A stretch of 64,000 bases of DNA from contig QKPN01000005.1 of the NCBI GenBank assembly GCA_003258405.1, positions 212,643 to 276,642 of the forward strand, written 5' to 3'. Made by a program: the position numbers and the translations under genes. The notes under the pieces are model-generated. The model had not been told where the DNA came from. It saw nothing but the letters and a program-made list of their open reading frames with translations, and made no database searches. Below are positions 53,148 through 61,126 of this stretch, piece after piece (position 1 is the stretch's first letter; the number at the start of each line of letters is the position of its first letter). This stretch comes from Rhodobacteraceae bacterium DSL-40. GTDB lineage: Bacteria > Pseudomonadota > Alphaproteobacteria > Rhodobacterales > Rhodobacteraceae.

Positions 53148-54161
53148 TCAATCCTCCGGCTGGCGCGCAACGAGGCGCAGCAGCATCGGCAGCATGATGA
53201 TGAGAAACACGATCCGGACGAGGTGGTGAACCGCGACATAGGCCGGGTCGTAGCCGAGGGCGAGGCCGATGGCCGCCATGGCCTCGACGCCGCCGGGGGC
53301 GAAGGCGACCCAGACCTGGCCGATCGGCAGATCAACGAACTGCGCGGCGGCATAGGCGAAGCCTGCGGAGACGAGGGCCGCGGTTCCCGTCGAGGCGAAT
53401 GCCGCGCCGAGGAGGCCGACGATCTGGCGGCCGGAGATGCCGGAAAACCGTGTGCCGATCATGCTGCCGGTGATCACGAAGCAGAGGAAGATCGCCGGGG
53501 GTGGCAGCCGGCCCGAGGCCAGACCCAGGGCATGGGCAAGGCCCGAGAGCACCATGCCCCCGACGAGGCAGGCCGCCGGCAACCCGAGGCGCGCGAGCTG
53601 TGTGCCGAGCCCGAGGCCGGCCAGAACCAGGATCACGCTGGCAACAGCGCCCATCATCAGGGGGGCGGGGGCGGCCGGCGGTGCGATGGCAACGAAGATC
53701 GCGATCGGCAGCACCGAGGCGAGGATCAGCAACCGGAGGCTCTGCAGGATCAGAACGGTGATGACGTCCCCGCGCCCTTCCTGAGCGACGGCGACGGCGT
53801 AGGACATCGTGCCGGGGCTGGAGGCGAGGAGACAGGTCTCCGGGTCGTAGCGGAACATGCGGCGGAGGATCAGCACGGACACCGCGATCGTGGCCATGAG
53901 CGACAGGCAGAGCAGGACAATGCTCGTCGCCCAGGTGGTGAGGTCGTCGAGAATGCTCGGCTTGATGCCCGAGCCGAGCGAGACGCCGATCCCGGCGAAG
54001 GCGAGATCGCGCAGCCGGTTTGGCACGGCGACGCCGAGCCCCGACCAGGCGGCGGCCGAAACGGCGAGGCTCGAACCGATAAGAGCCGCGGCGGGAAGTC
54101 CCGCCGCGGCCGCAATCCCGGCCCCCGCACCGCCGACAAGCAGCGTGCGGAGCGGGGTCAT
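53148..54161 (-). CDS. AbrB-family (COG3180) integral membrane protein
   Basis: A 337-residue membrane protein with about ten helices formed by two duplicated AbrB-type units; PGTMSYAVAVAQ in the first and APGGVEAMAAIGLALG in the second are the equivalent family motifs. The family is named for an AbrB suppressor and is often mis-labelled ammonia monooxygenase; its function is unknown, and it is unrelated to the DNA-binding AbrB. ATG 54161 is favoured because AAGG precedes it; ATG 54179 lies in the same frame. It follows tctA and may assist organic-acid export or uptake. Confidence 0.83.
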   Translation of the reverse strand: MTPLRTLLVGGAGAGIAAAAGLPAAALIGSSLAVSAAAWSGLGVAVPNRLRDLAFAGIGVSLGSGIKPSILDDLTTWATSIVLLCLSLMATIAVSVLILRRMFRYDPETCLLASSPGTMSYAVAVAQEGRGDVITVLILQSLRLLILASVLPIAIFVAIAPPAAPAPLMMGAVASVILVLAGLGLGTQLARLGLPAACLVGGMVLSGLAHALGLASGRLPPPAIFLCFVITGSMIGTRFSGISGRQIVGLLGAAFASTGTAALVSAGFAYAAAQFVDLPIGQVWVAFAPGGVEAMAAIGLALGYDPAYVAVHHLVRIVFLIIMLPMLLRLVARQPED

Positions 54162-54171
54162 CAGGACAGCC

Positions 54172-55689
54172 TTAGGCATCGAAGGCTGCATTGGCGCGCC
54201 GGGCCGCCCGACGGCCCAGCCAGAGCGGAATGACGACCACGGCGATGGCCAGCGCGTAGAGCACCAAGCTGTCGACGGTCGAGAACAGGATGCCCCAGTC
54301 GCCGCCCGAGATCGACAGCGCCCGGCGCAGGTTGTTCTCGAAGAGCCCCCCGAGGACGAAGCCGAGGATCACCGGCGCCAGCGAGAAGTCGAGCTTGCGC
54401 AGGATCCAGCCGAAGACGCCGAGCCCGATGATCATGTAGAGGTCGAACGGGTTGCCGACGATCGAGTAGATCCCGATGAAGGCGAGAATGGCGATCAGCG
54501 GCGTCAGGTAGTGCTGCGGGATGGTGAGCATCCGCGCAAAGAGCCCGACCAGCGGCAGGTTCAGCACGAGGAGCGCGATGTTGCCGATATACATCGACGC
54601 GATCAGGCCCCAGGCGATTTCCGGGCGCTGTTCGAACATCAGCGGGCCCGGTGTCACGTTGAACATCAGCAGCGCGCCGAGGAGGATCGCCGTGGTGCCC
54701 GAGCCGGGGATGCCGAGGGTGAGCATCGGCACCATCGCGCCGGTGGCCGAGCCGTTGTTGGCGGCTTCGGGCGCCGCAAGGCCGCGGATGTCGCCGGTGC
54801 CGAAGGTGCCGGCCGTGGAGCCTGCCAGCCGCTTCTCGGTGCCATAGGCCACGGCCGAGGCGACCGAGGCGCCGGTGCCGGGCAGGGTGCCGATGATGAA
54901 GCCGATGAGCGAGCAGCGCAGCATCGTCCACTTGGTCCGCGCGATATCGGCCCAGCTGACGAAGCTCTTGTCGATCGGCACGGTGGTGAGCCGGCCGCGG
55001 ATCTGCTGCTCGACGAGGTGGAAGAGCTCGGCCATGCCGAAGAGGCCGATCACGATGACGAGGAAGTCGATCCCGGCCAGCAGATCGGGAATGCCGAAGC
55101 TGTAGCGCTGCACGCCGGTGTTGGCATCGACGCCGATGGTCGCGAGCATGAGGCCGATGAGAGCGCCGGTGAGCGTCTTGAGCGGGCTCGACCCGACGAG
55201 CGAGGCGAGGCAGGCGAAGGCGAAGACCATCAGCGCGACATAGTCGGACGGCTGGAACTTCACGCCGAAGCGCGCGAGCATCGGGCCGAAGAGCGAGAGC
55301 AGGACGACGGCGATGGTGCCGCCCACGAAGGACGCGACGGCGGAGAGCGAGAGCGCCTTGCCCGCCTGGCCGTTCCGGGCCATGGGGTTGCCGTCGAGCG
55401 TGGTCATCACCGCGCCGGCGTCACCGGGCACGTTGAGCAGGATCGACGAGATGCGGCCGCCGTATTCGGCGCCGTAATAGATGCCCGCGAGCAGGATCAG
55501 CGCCGATTCCGGCGGAAATCCGAGGCCGTAGGCGATCGGCAGCAGGATCGCGACGCCGTTGATCGGCCCGATGCCGGGCAGGGCGCCGATCAGCGTGCCG
55601 GCAAAGCACCCGGCGAGCACGAGGAGCAGGTTGAGAGGGCTTAGGGCGACCGCGAAACCGGTCCCGAGCCCATGGAGTACTTCCATCAT
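54172..55689 (-). CDS. tctA: Tripartite tricarboxylate transporter large subunit TctA
   Basis: A 505-residue polytopic membrane protein, the main channel of a TctABC secondary transporter. It has the family motifs GALPGIGPINGVAILLP near residue 37, YYGAEYGGRISSILLNVPGD, and MLTLGIPGSGTTAILLGAL near residue 325. The known substrate class is citrate and related carboxylates. AAGGA precedes ATG 55689. It lies 12 bases after tctB, with the abrB-like gene following directly. Confidence 0.95.
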   Translation of the reverse strand: MMEVLHGLGTGFAVALSPLNLLLVLAGCFAGTLIGALPGIGPINGVAILLPIAYGLGFPPESALILLAGIYYGAEYGGRISSILLNVPGDAGAVMTTLDGNPMARNGQAGKALSLSAVASFVGGTIAVVLLSLFGPMLARFGVKFQPSDYVALMVFAFACLASLVGSSPLKTLTGALIGLMLATIGVDANTGVQRYSFGIPDLLAGIDFLVIVIGLFGMAELFHLVEQQIRGRLTTVPIDKSFVSWADIARTKWTMLRCSLIGFIIGTLPGTGASVASAVAYGTEKRLAGSTAGTFGTGDIRGLAAPEAANNGSATGAMVPMLTLGIPGSGTTAILLGALLMFNVTPGPLMFEQRPEIAWGLIASMYIGNIALLVLNLPLVGLFARMLTIPQHYLTPLIAILAFIGIYSIVGNPFDLYMIIGLGVFGWILRKLDFSLAPVILGFVLGGLFENNLRRALSISGGDWGILFSTVDSLVLYALAIAVVVIPLWLGRRAARRANAAFDA

Positions 55690-55701
55690 CTGGGATTTTC
55701 C

Positions 55702-56139
55702 TTAGAGGCGCGGCAGCGGGCCGGCGGGGAGGTTGAGGTCGAGAAGACCGGCGCAGAGGAGATAGCCGCCCACACCGACGCCAAGTCCGAAAAGCGCGGC
55801 GCGCTTCCAGACGGCGCCGAGCAGGCGCGAGGTCACCGTGGCGAAAAGCACGGTCGAGATGATGAAGCCGAGCGGCTCGAAGAGCACGGCGTAGCCCGCC
55901 AGCAGCGCGAGGACGATCGCAAGCCGCTTCCAGGTCGCGCCGTCGACATCGAAATTCTGCACGAGGGGCCGCAGGAGGAGCGCGCCGGAGCAGAGGATCA
56001 TGATGACGGAGAGCAGCCGCGGCCAGGCTTCCGGCCCGAGGGGGTCGTACTGAAACGGCGCCTTGATCACGAAGAAAGCATAGAACGCATAGATGAGGGA
56101 AAGAAAGAGGAGCACTGCGGCAAAGATCCGGTCAGGCAT
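55702..56139 (-). CDS. tctB: Tripartite tricarboxylate transporter small subunit TctB
   Basis: A 145-residue membrane protein with four helices, including the conserved DPLGPEAWPRLLSVIMI region between helix 1 and 2 and PLGFIISTVLFA. It pairs with TctA. The start at 56139 follows TGAGG; longer in-frame starts extend into the tctC end. A 130-base gap with a perfect nine-base stem-loop separates it from tctC. Confidence 0.9.
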   Translation of the reverse strand: MPDRIFAAVLLFLSLIYAFYAFFVIKAPFQYDPLGPEAWPRLLSVIMILCSGALLLRPLVQNFDVDGATWKRLAIVLALLAGYAVLFEPLGFIISTVLFATVTSRLLGAVWKRAALFGLGVGVGGYLLCAGLLDLNLPAGPLPRL

Positions 56140-56231
56140 GGCAACCTCATGGCTTGTGGCTGCAGGGCAGCTGCATGGAGAAAAAGGACCGGCGCGGAGA
56201 CCTCGGGTTTCCGGCCGGCCTGAAACACTGT

Positions 56232-56261
56232 CCGGTCGCGTGGCACCTGGCCCGCGACCGG
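56232..56261 (-). promoter_or_regulatory. Perfect nine-base stem-loop between tctC and tctB
   Basis: CCGGTCGCG (56232-56240) and CGCGACCGG (56253-56261) are exact reverse complements around a 12-base loop, nine bases past the tctC stop in the transcript. No U-run follows. It is probably involved in making TctC more abundant than TctAB. Confidence 0.6.
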
Positions 56262-56269
56262 CACCCGGA

Positions 56270-57238
56270 TCACTCGGTAATGAGGCCGGTTTCCACTGCG
56301 AGATCGTGCAGCTGCTGGGTCTGCGCGCGCACCGCCGCGGTGAATTCCTCACCCGAGAGGTCGAGCGGCAGCAGGCCCTTCTCCGACTGGATCTTGCGGT
56401 ATTCTTCGCTGCCATGGGCCTTTTCGAAGATGTCGACCCAGGCCTGGTAGTCCTCGTCCGAGACGTCCTTGCCCATGTAGAAGCCGCGCATGATCGGCCA
56501 GACGGCGTCGTAGCCCTGCTCCTTGAGGGTCGCGAACTGGTCGAACGGCGGGGCGAGGCGCTCGTCGGCCATGACGCCGAGAATGCGCAGGCTGCCGTCC
56601 ATATGCGACGTCATCTCGCCGATATCGCCGGTATAGACCTGGATGGCGCCGCCGAGCACGCCGGCAATCGCCTCTCCGCCGCCGTCGAAGGCGACATAGC
56701 GCATCTTGCGGGGATCGCCGTCGATCGTCTTCAGGAGCAGGGCCGCCTTCATCCAGTCCTGCGAGCCGACCGAGCCGCCTGCGCCGATCGTGATGCTCGA
56801 GGGATCTTCCTTCAGCGCCGCCATCAGATCGTCGAGGGTCTTGTAGGGGCTGTCGGCCAGCACGACGACCGCGCCGTAGTCGGTGCCGGCGGTGGCGAGC
56901 CAGCGGGCGTCATCGATGCTCCAGTCGCCATACTTGCCGGTGATGAGATTGAGCAGCGAGCCGGTCGAGAAGGCCACGATCGCGTTGGGATCGTCGGTGC
57001 GCGTGGTGTTGAACATGTTGAAGGCCACGGCGCCGATGCCGCCGGGCATGAAGGTCACCTGAACCTGGCGGTCGAGGAAGGGCTCGAGGCCCTGCTGCGC
57101 GATGCGGCAGGTGAGGTCGAATCCACCGCCGGGCTGGGCCGGCGCGATGCATTCCGGCCGGTCGATCTCGGCGGCGGCGGGAAGGGCGAAGGCGGCAGCA
57201 GCCGCCGCGGCGAGGGCGAAAGGTGCGAATCTGGACAA
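56270..57238 (-). CDS. tctC: Periplasmic tricarboxylate-binding protein TctC (Bug family)
   Basis: A 322-residue extracytoplasmic receptor of the Bug/TctC family. A signal peptide (about 1-24, ending AAA-EI) is followed by ECIAPAQPGGGFDLTCR, the ligand-loop region, and a central IGAGGSVGSQDW motif that matches the second carboxylate-binding loop. It delivers substrate to TctBA. TTG at 57238 is chosen because GGAGG lies five bases upstream; GTG 57250 would overlap that site. It diverges from tctD. Confidence 0.88.
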   Translation of the reverse strand: MSRFAPFALAAAAAAAFALPAAAEIDRPECIAPAQPGGGFDLTCRIAQQGLEPFLDRQVQVTFMPGGIGAVAFNMFNTTRTDDPNAIVAFSTGSLLNLITGKYGDWSIDDARWLATAGTDYGAVVVLADSPYKTLDDLMAALKEDPSSITIGAGGSVGSQDWMKAALLLKTIDGDPRKMRYVAFDGGGEAIAGVLGGAIQVYTGDIGEMTSHMDGSLRILGVMADERLAPPFDQFATLKEQGYDAVWPIMRGFYMGKDVSDEDYQAWVDIFEKAHGSEEYRKIQSEKGLLPLDLSGEEFTAAVRAQTQQLHDLAVETGLITE

Positions 57239-57273
57239 GGGTTCCTCCACTGGATCTTGTTGCTTTCGTTTGG

Positions 57274-57297
57274 ATCACCGGCGTTGGGCGCCGTGAT
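57274..57297. promoter_or_regulatory. Imperfect palindrome in the divergent tctC/tctD spacer
   Basis: ATCAC-C-GGCG (57274-57283) mirrors CGCC-GTGAT (57289-57297) around a short centre with one bulged base. It lies 36 bases upstream of tctC in a 186-base divergent spacer. It is a candidate operator for the response regulator TctD, though direct repeats are more usual for OmpR-type proteins. Confidence 0.3.
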
Positions 57298-57424
57298 GTG
57301 TCCATGCGTACCGCGCAAAGCTGTCATGGGCCTGTCGCAGGTCAAGTCTTTTCGACGGGCCCCATCTGACCTATGGTTTGACAAAAGTGACCGGGGTCGC
57401 ACGAGCGGCCAGGCAGGGTTGGAA

Positions 57425-58096
57425 ATGCGCCTACTGCTCCTCGAGGATACCGAAGACGTTGCCGAGGCCATCGTCGCGTGCTTCACGCGGCGCGGCGATG
57501 CCGTCGATCACGCGGGCACGCTCGCCGCGGCGCGGGACCTGGTTGCGGTGCAGGACTACGATATCGCGATCCTCGACGTGACGCTCCCCGACGGCGAGGG
57601 CACCGAGGTGCTCCGGGACCTGCGCCAGGCCGGCAAGGGCACGCTGGTGCTGGTGCTGACGGCGCGGGCAAACGTGGACGACCGGGTCTCCGCGCTCGAC
57701 GGCGGCGCAGACGATTACCTCGTGAAACCCTTCGATCTGCGCGAGTTGCAGGCGCGGGTGCGGGCGCTGGCGCGGCGCACCCAGGAAAACCGCTCGGCGC
57801 TGATCGAGTTCGGCGACATCGTGTTCGATCCCGCCCGGTGCGAGCTTGACGTCGGCGGGGTCACGGTCGTCCTGACCCGCCGTGAATTCAGCCTGCTCGA
57901 GATCATGCTGGCCAACCGCGGGCGGGTGATCGCGAAGGAACGGATCTTCGAGCGGATGTTCTCCTTCAACGAGGTGGAGGTCGGCATGAACGCGGTGGAG
58001 ACCTATGTCGCGCGGCTGCGCCGCAAGCTCGAGGGCAGCCGGGTCTCGATCAAGACCCTGCGCGGCCTTGGCTACCAGCTCGTCGCCGAGCGCTAG
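57425..58096 (+). CDS. tctD: Response regulator TctD (OmpR family)
   Basis: A 223-residue two-component regulator. The receiver domain has acidic residues in LLLEDTEDV, the phospho-acceptor Asp in AILDVTLPDG (about 51) and Lys in DDYLVKPFD; the C-terminal winged helix ends with VETYVARLRRKL and LRGLGYQLV. It diverges from tctC and is followed by the sensor kinase gene, as in TctDE systems that induce tricarboxylate transport. ATG 57425 matches the family start; the open frame extends far upstream without support. Confidence 0.93.
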   Translation: MRLLLLEDTEDVAEAIVACFTRRGDAVDHAGTLAAARDLVAVQDYDIAILDVTLPDGEGTEVLRDLRQAGKGTLVLVLTARANVDDRVSALDGGADDYLVKPFDLRELQARVRALARRTQENRSALIEFGDIVFDPARCELDVGGVTVVLTRREFSLLEIMLANRGRVIAKERIFERMFSFNEVEVGMNAVETYVARLRRKLEGSRVSIKTLRGLGYQLVAER

Positions 58097-58125
58097 GCCA
58101 TGGTGCGGAACGCCGAGGGCCGCGC

Positions 58126-59559
58126 GTGGCGGAAGCGACCCGGTGCGGGCCGCCGATGAGCGCGAGACCCGCGGCCGCCCCGCCGACCGATCCCCCGCGC
58201 AGCCTCTCGCTCACGGCGCGGCTCGCGACGGCGCTTGCCTTGCTGCTGGTGGTCGGTGCGGCGATCGTCGCGGTCCTGGCCTTCGCCTATGGCCGCAGCG
58301 CGGCGCAGCGCACCTATGACCGCCTGCTGATCGGCGCGGCCCGGCAGATCGCCGATGCGACCACGCTGGGCGACGGCAGGGTGATGGTCAACCTGCCGGT
58401 CAGCGCCTTCGAGCTGCTGGCGCTCGCCCCCGAGGACCGCGTGGTCTACGCCGTCTTCGCCCCAGACGGCGAGATCGTGACCGGCTACCCGCTGCCCCGT
58501 CCGGCCTCCGGCGCCGACACCTTCTATTCCGCCGACATCACCGGCGAGCCGGCGCGCTTCGTGGCGACCGAACACATCTTCGCCGAGCGGGATTTCACCG
58601 GCGCCGCCGCGATCGTGGTCGGCCAGACCACGCGCGCCCGCGACAGGCTTGCCCGCGAGATCACCGAGAACGCGCTCGCCGTGATGGCGCTCGCGGGCGT
58701 CCTGATGTCGGCGCTGGCCGCTTTCGCGGTGCGCTCCGCCCTCGGCCCGCTGCGCCGGATCGAGGCCTCGATCGCCGGCCGCCCGCCGACCGATCTCACC
58801 CCGCTCAAGACCCCGGTTCCTTCCGAGATCGGCGGTCTGGTGCGGACGCTCAACCGCTTCATGGAGCGGCTGAGGCGGCAGGACATGACCACGCGGACGC
58901 TGATCGCGGATGCCTCGCACCAGCTCCGCACGCCGATCGCCGCGCTCCGCGCCCAGGCCGAGCTCGCCGCGGAGGAATCCGATCCGGCGCGGCAGCGGGC
59001 GATCGTCGCACGGATCCACGAGCGCTCGGTGAGCCTCGGCCGGCTGACCGACCAGCTGCTGAACCACGCGCTCATCATCCACCGGGCCGACGCGGCGCCC
59101 CGGACGCGGCTCGATCTCCGGACGGTCGCGATCCAGGCCACCGACGAGACCGATCATGATCTCTTCGCCTCGGAGGACGTGCTCCAGCTCGATCTCCCCG
59201 ACGAGCCGGTCTGGTGCATCGGCGATTCCCTCTCGCTGGTGGAAGCCTGCAAGAACCTGCTCTTCAATGCCCTGCGCCATGGCACGCCCCCGGTCACCGT
59301 CACCGCGCGGCGGGAACGGGGCTGGGCGGTGCTGGCGGTCGAGGATTGCGGGCCGGGGCTGCCGGAAGAGGATTGGGCCGATGCGACGACGCGCTATGCG
59401 CGCAGCTCGGGCGTGTCGCCGACCAGCGCCGGGCTCGGCCTTGCCATCGTCAAGTCCGTTGCGGTGGCGCATCGCGGCGATCTGCGCTTCGGGCGCACCG
59501 CGAAGGGGCATTTCGAGGCGGCGCTGGTGCTGCGCGCCGCCACCGGAGCGGCCGGATGA
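58126..59559 (+). CDS. tctE: Sensor histidine kinase TctE
   Basis: A 477-residue inner-membrane kinase. Two transmembrane helices (about 33-55 and 185-205) enclose a periplasmic 2CSK-type sensor domain. A HAMP-like segment, phospho-acceptor His in IADASHQLRTPIAAL (about 265) and the ATPase motifs NLLFNALRHG, EDCGPGLP and SAGLGLAIVKSV follow. GTG 58126 has GAGGG upstream; ATG 58156 is a possible alternative. It is coupled to the next gene by a four-base overlap. Confidence 0.9.
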   Translation: MAEATRCGPPMSARPAAAPPTDPPRSLSLTARLATALALLLVVGAAIVAVLAFAYGRSAAQRTYDRLLIGAARQIADATTLGDGRVMVNLPVSAFELLALAPEDRVVYAVFAPDGEIVTGYPLPRPASGADTFYSADITGEPARFVATEHIFAERDFTGAAAIVVGQTTRARDRLAREITENALAVMALAGVLMSALAAFAVRSALGPLRRIEASIAGRPPTDLTPLKTPVPSEIGGLVRTLNRFMERLRRQDMTTRTLIADASHQLRTPIAALRAQAELAAEESDPARQRAIVARIHERSVSLGRLTDQLLNHALIIHRADAAPRTRLDLRTVAIQATDETDHDLFASEDVLQLDLPDEPVWCIGDSLSLVEACKNLLFNALRHGTPPVTVTARRERGWAVLAVEDCGPGLPEEDWADATTRYARSSGVSPTSAGLGLAIVKSVAVAHRGDLRFGRTAKGHFEAALVLRAATGAAG

Positions 59560-60596
59560 TCCGTCGCGCCCTTGCCCTGGCCGCATGTCTCGCCGGCGCG
59601 GCGACCGGCGCCGCGGCGCTGCCACAGGCGGAGGCCGTGGCGCATTTCGGGCCGCCCGAGGCGCCCTTCCACATCCTGGTGCGCGGCGCGCTCGACATCG
59701 ATTCCTTCTTCCCGGCGCTGTCTGCCTTTGTCGCGGTGACGCCCGGCACACAGGTCACGCTGGAGCAATGGAACACCAACGATCTCTACGATCAGGCGGC
59801 CGCGGCCTGCCGCGGCGCGGCCACGCCCTCCGATCTCGTCATCAGCTCCTCGATGGATCAGCAGGTCAAGCTGGTGAACGACGGCTGTGCCCAGCCGTTC
59901 CGGTCCGCCCTGGCCACGAGGCTGCCGACGGACCGGATCTGGCGCGACGAGCTCTTCGGGCTCACGCACGAACCGGCGGTCATGGTCTACAACCGCCGCC
60001 TCGTGCCGGAGGGTGACGCTCCGCAATCGCGCTTCGATCTGCTGGACCTGCTCCGCCGCGACGAGGGCACCTACGCCGGCCGCGTCGCGACCTATGACAT
60101 CGAGCGCTCGGGGGTCGGCTATCTCTTCGCCTTTCTCGATTCGCAGCAGGCCACCACCTTCGGCAGCCTGATCGAGGCCTTCGCGCGGGCGGATGTGGTC
60201 GCGACCTGCTGCTCGGCGGAGATCATCGACGGCGTGACCAGGGGCCGGTATCTCATCGCCTACAACGTGCTCGGCCCCTATGCGCTGGCCCGTGCCGCCG
60301 GGAACCCGGATCTCGTGGTTGTGTCGCCCTCCGATTACACCCTGGTCATGTCGCGCGCGGCCTTCATCCCGAAGGATGCGCGGGAGCCGGGCCCGGCCGG
60401 GGCGCTGATCGACTTTCTCCTCTCCGATCCGGGGCAGGCGGCGATGGCGGAGACCTATCTCACCATCGTGCCCGGTGCGCCGGATGCGTTGCGGCCGATC
60501 CCGCTCTCGCCGGTGCTGCTGGTCGGGCTCGACCGCCAGAAGCGGGAGCAGCTGCTCGAGCTCTGGCGCCAAACCTTTCCGCCCCCGTCCCCCTGA
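59556..60596 (+). CDS. Periplasmic ABC-type binding protein coupled to tctE
   Basis: A 346-residue protein with a signal peptide (RALALAACLAGAATGAAA) and a periplasmic type II binding fold similar to iron(III) or phosphonate-class receptors: SDLVISSSMDQQVKLVNDG, HEPAVMVYNRR, RYLIAYNVLGPYAL. No permease or ATPase gene accompanies it. Its start overlaps the tctE stop (ATGA), so it more likely acts as a ligand-presenting partner of TctE than as a transporter subunit. Two adjacent cysteines (CC) near residue 222 may form a disulfide. Confidence 0.82.
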   Translation: MIRRALALAACLAGAATGAAALPQAEAVAHFGPPEAPFHILVRGALDIDSFFPALSAFVAVTPGTQVTLEQWNTNDLYDQAAAACRGAATPSDLVISSSMDQQVKLVNDGCAQPFRSALATRLPTDRIWRDELFGLTHEPAVMVYNRRLVPEGDAPQSRFDLLDLLRRDEGTYAGRVATYDIERSGVGYLFAFLDSQQATTFGSLIEAFARADVVATCCSAEIIDGVTRGRYLIAYNVLGPYALARAAGNPDLVVVSPSDYTLVMSRAAFIPKDAREPGPAGALIDFLLSDPGQAAMAETYLTIVPGAPDALRPIPLSPVLLVGLDRQKREQLLELWRQTFPPPSP

Positions 60597-60635
60597 GGCC
60601 GGGGAGACGGACCGTTCGGGGGACAGGGGCGGTGG

Positions 60636-60661
60636 GCAGCCACGTCAGGTGACGTGGCTGC
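60636..60661. terminator. Perfect 12-base inverted repeat between convergent genes
   Basis: GCAGCCACGTCA (60636-60647) pairs with TGACGTGGCTGC (60650-60661). It lies in the 119-base gap between the convergent tctE-linked binding protein gene and the thioesterase gene. It probably acts as a bidirectional terminator, although neither strand has a clear U-run. Confidence 0.65.
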
Positions 60662-60715
60662 GACCCTATGGGGGCGGCGCGGGTGTCGAGGCGGCGCGCC
60701 GCTGATCGCGGGCGC

Positions 60716-61126
60716 TCAGCCCGTGACCTCGCGCGGCCGTCCCGCCTCGTCGAGGGCGACGAAGGTGAAGGTCGCCTCCGTCACCTTCTCGCTCTCCTGG
60801 CGGTGCCGCTCGCGCCGCCAGGCCTGGACGTGGATCCGCATCGAGCTCCGCCCGACCCGGACGAGATCGGTGAAGAGCGAGACCTCGTCGCCGACCTTGA
60901 CGGGGCGATGAAAGATCATGCCCTCCACCGCGATGGTGGCGCTGCGCCCGCGCGAGGTCAGCGCCGCGATGGACCCCGCCGCGAGGTCCATCTGCGACAT
61001 CAGCCAGCCGCCGAAGATGTCGCCGGCGGGGTTGGTGTCGGCCGGCATCGCAATGGTGCGGATGACCGGCGCGGTGGCGGGCGGCGTCTCGGCCGGGGCG
61101 GCCACTGGTGTTTCGGAACTGGCCAT
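60716..61126 (-). CDS. Hotdog-fold acyl-CoA thioesterase (YciA type)
   Basis: A 136-residue hotdog-fold thioesterase. The YciA/ACOT signature IAMPADTNPAGDIFGGWLMSQMD (about 25-47) includes the catalytic Asp, and the domain ends FVALDEAGRPREV. It hydrolyses acyl-CoAs. The start overlaps the stop of the citrate-lyase-like gene (TGATG), so the two are co-translated; it could release or recycle CoA esters made by that enzyme. Confidence 0.9.
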   Translation of the reverse strand: MASSETPVAAPAETPPATAPVIRTIAMPADTNPAGDIFGGWLMSQMDLAAGSIAALTSRGRSATIAVEGMIFHRPVKVGDEVSLFTDLVRVGRSSMRIHVQAWRRERHRQESEKVTEATFTFVALDEAGRPREVTG

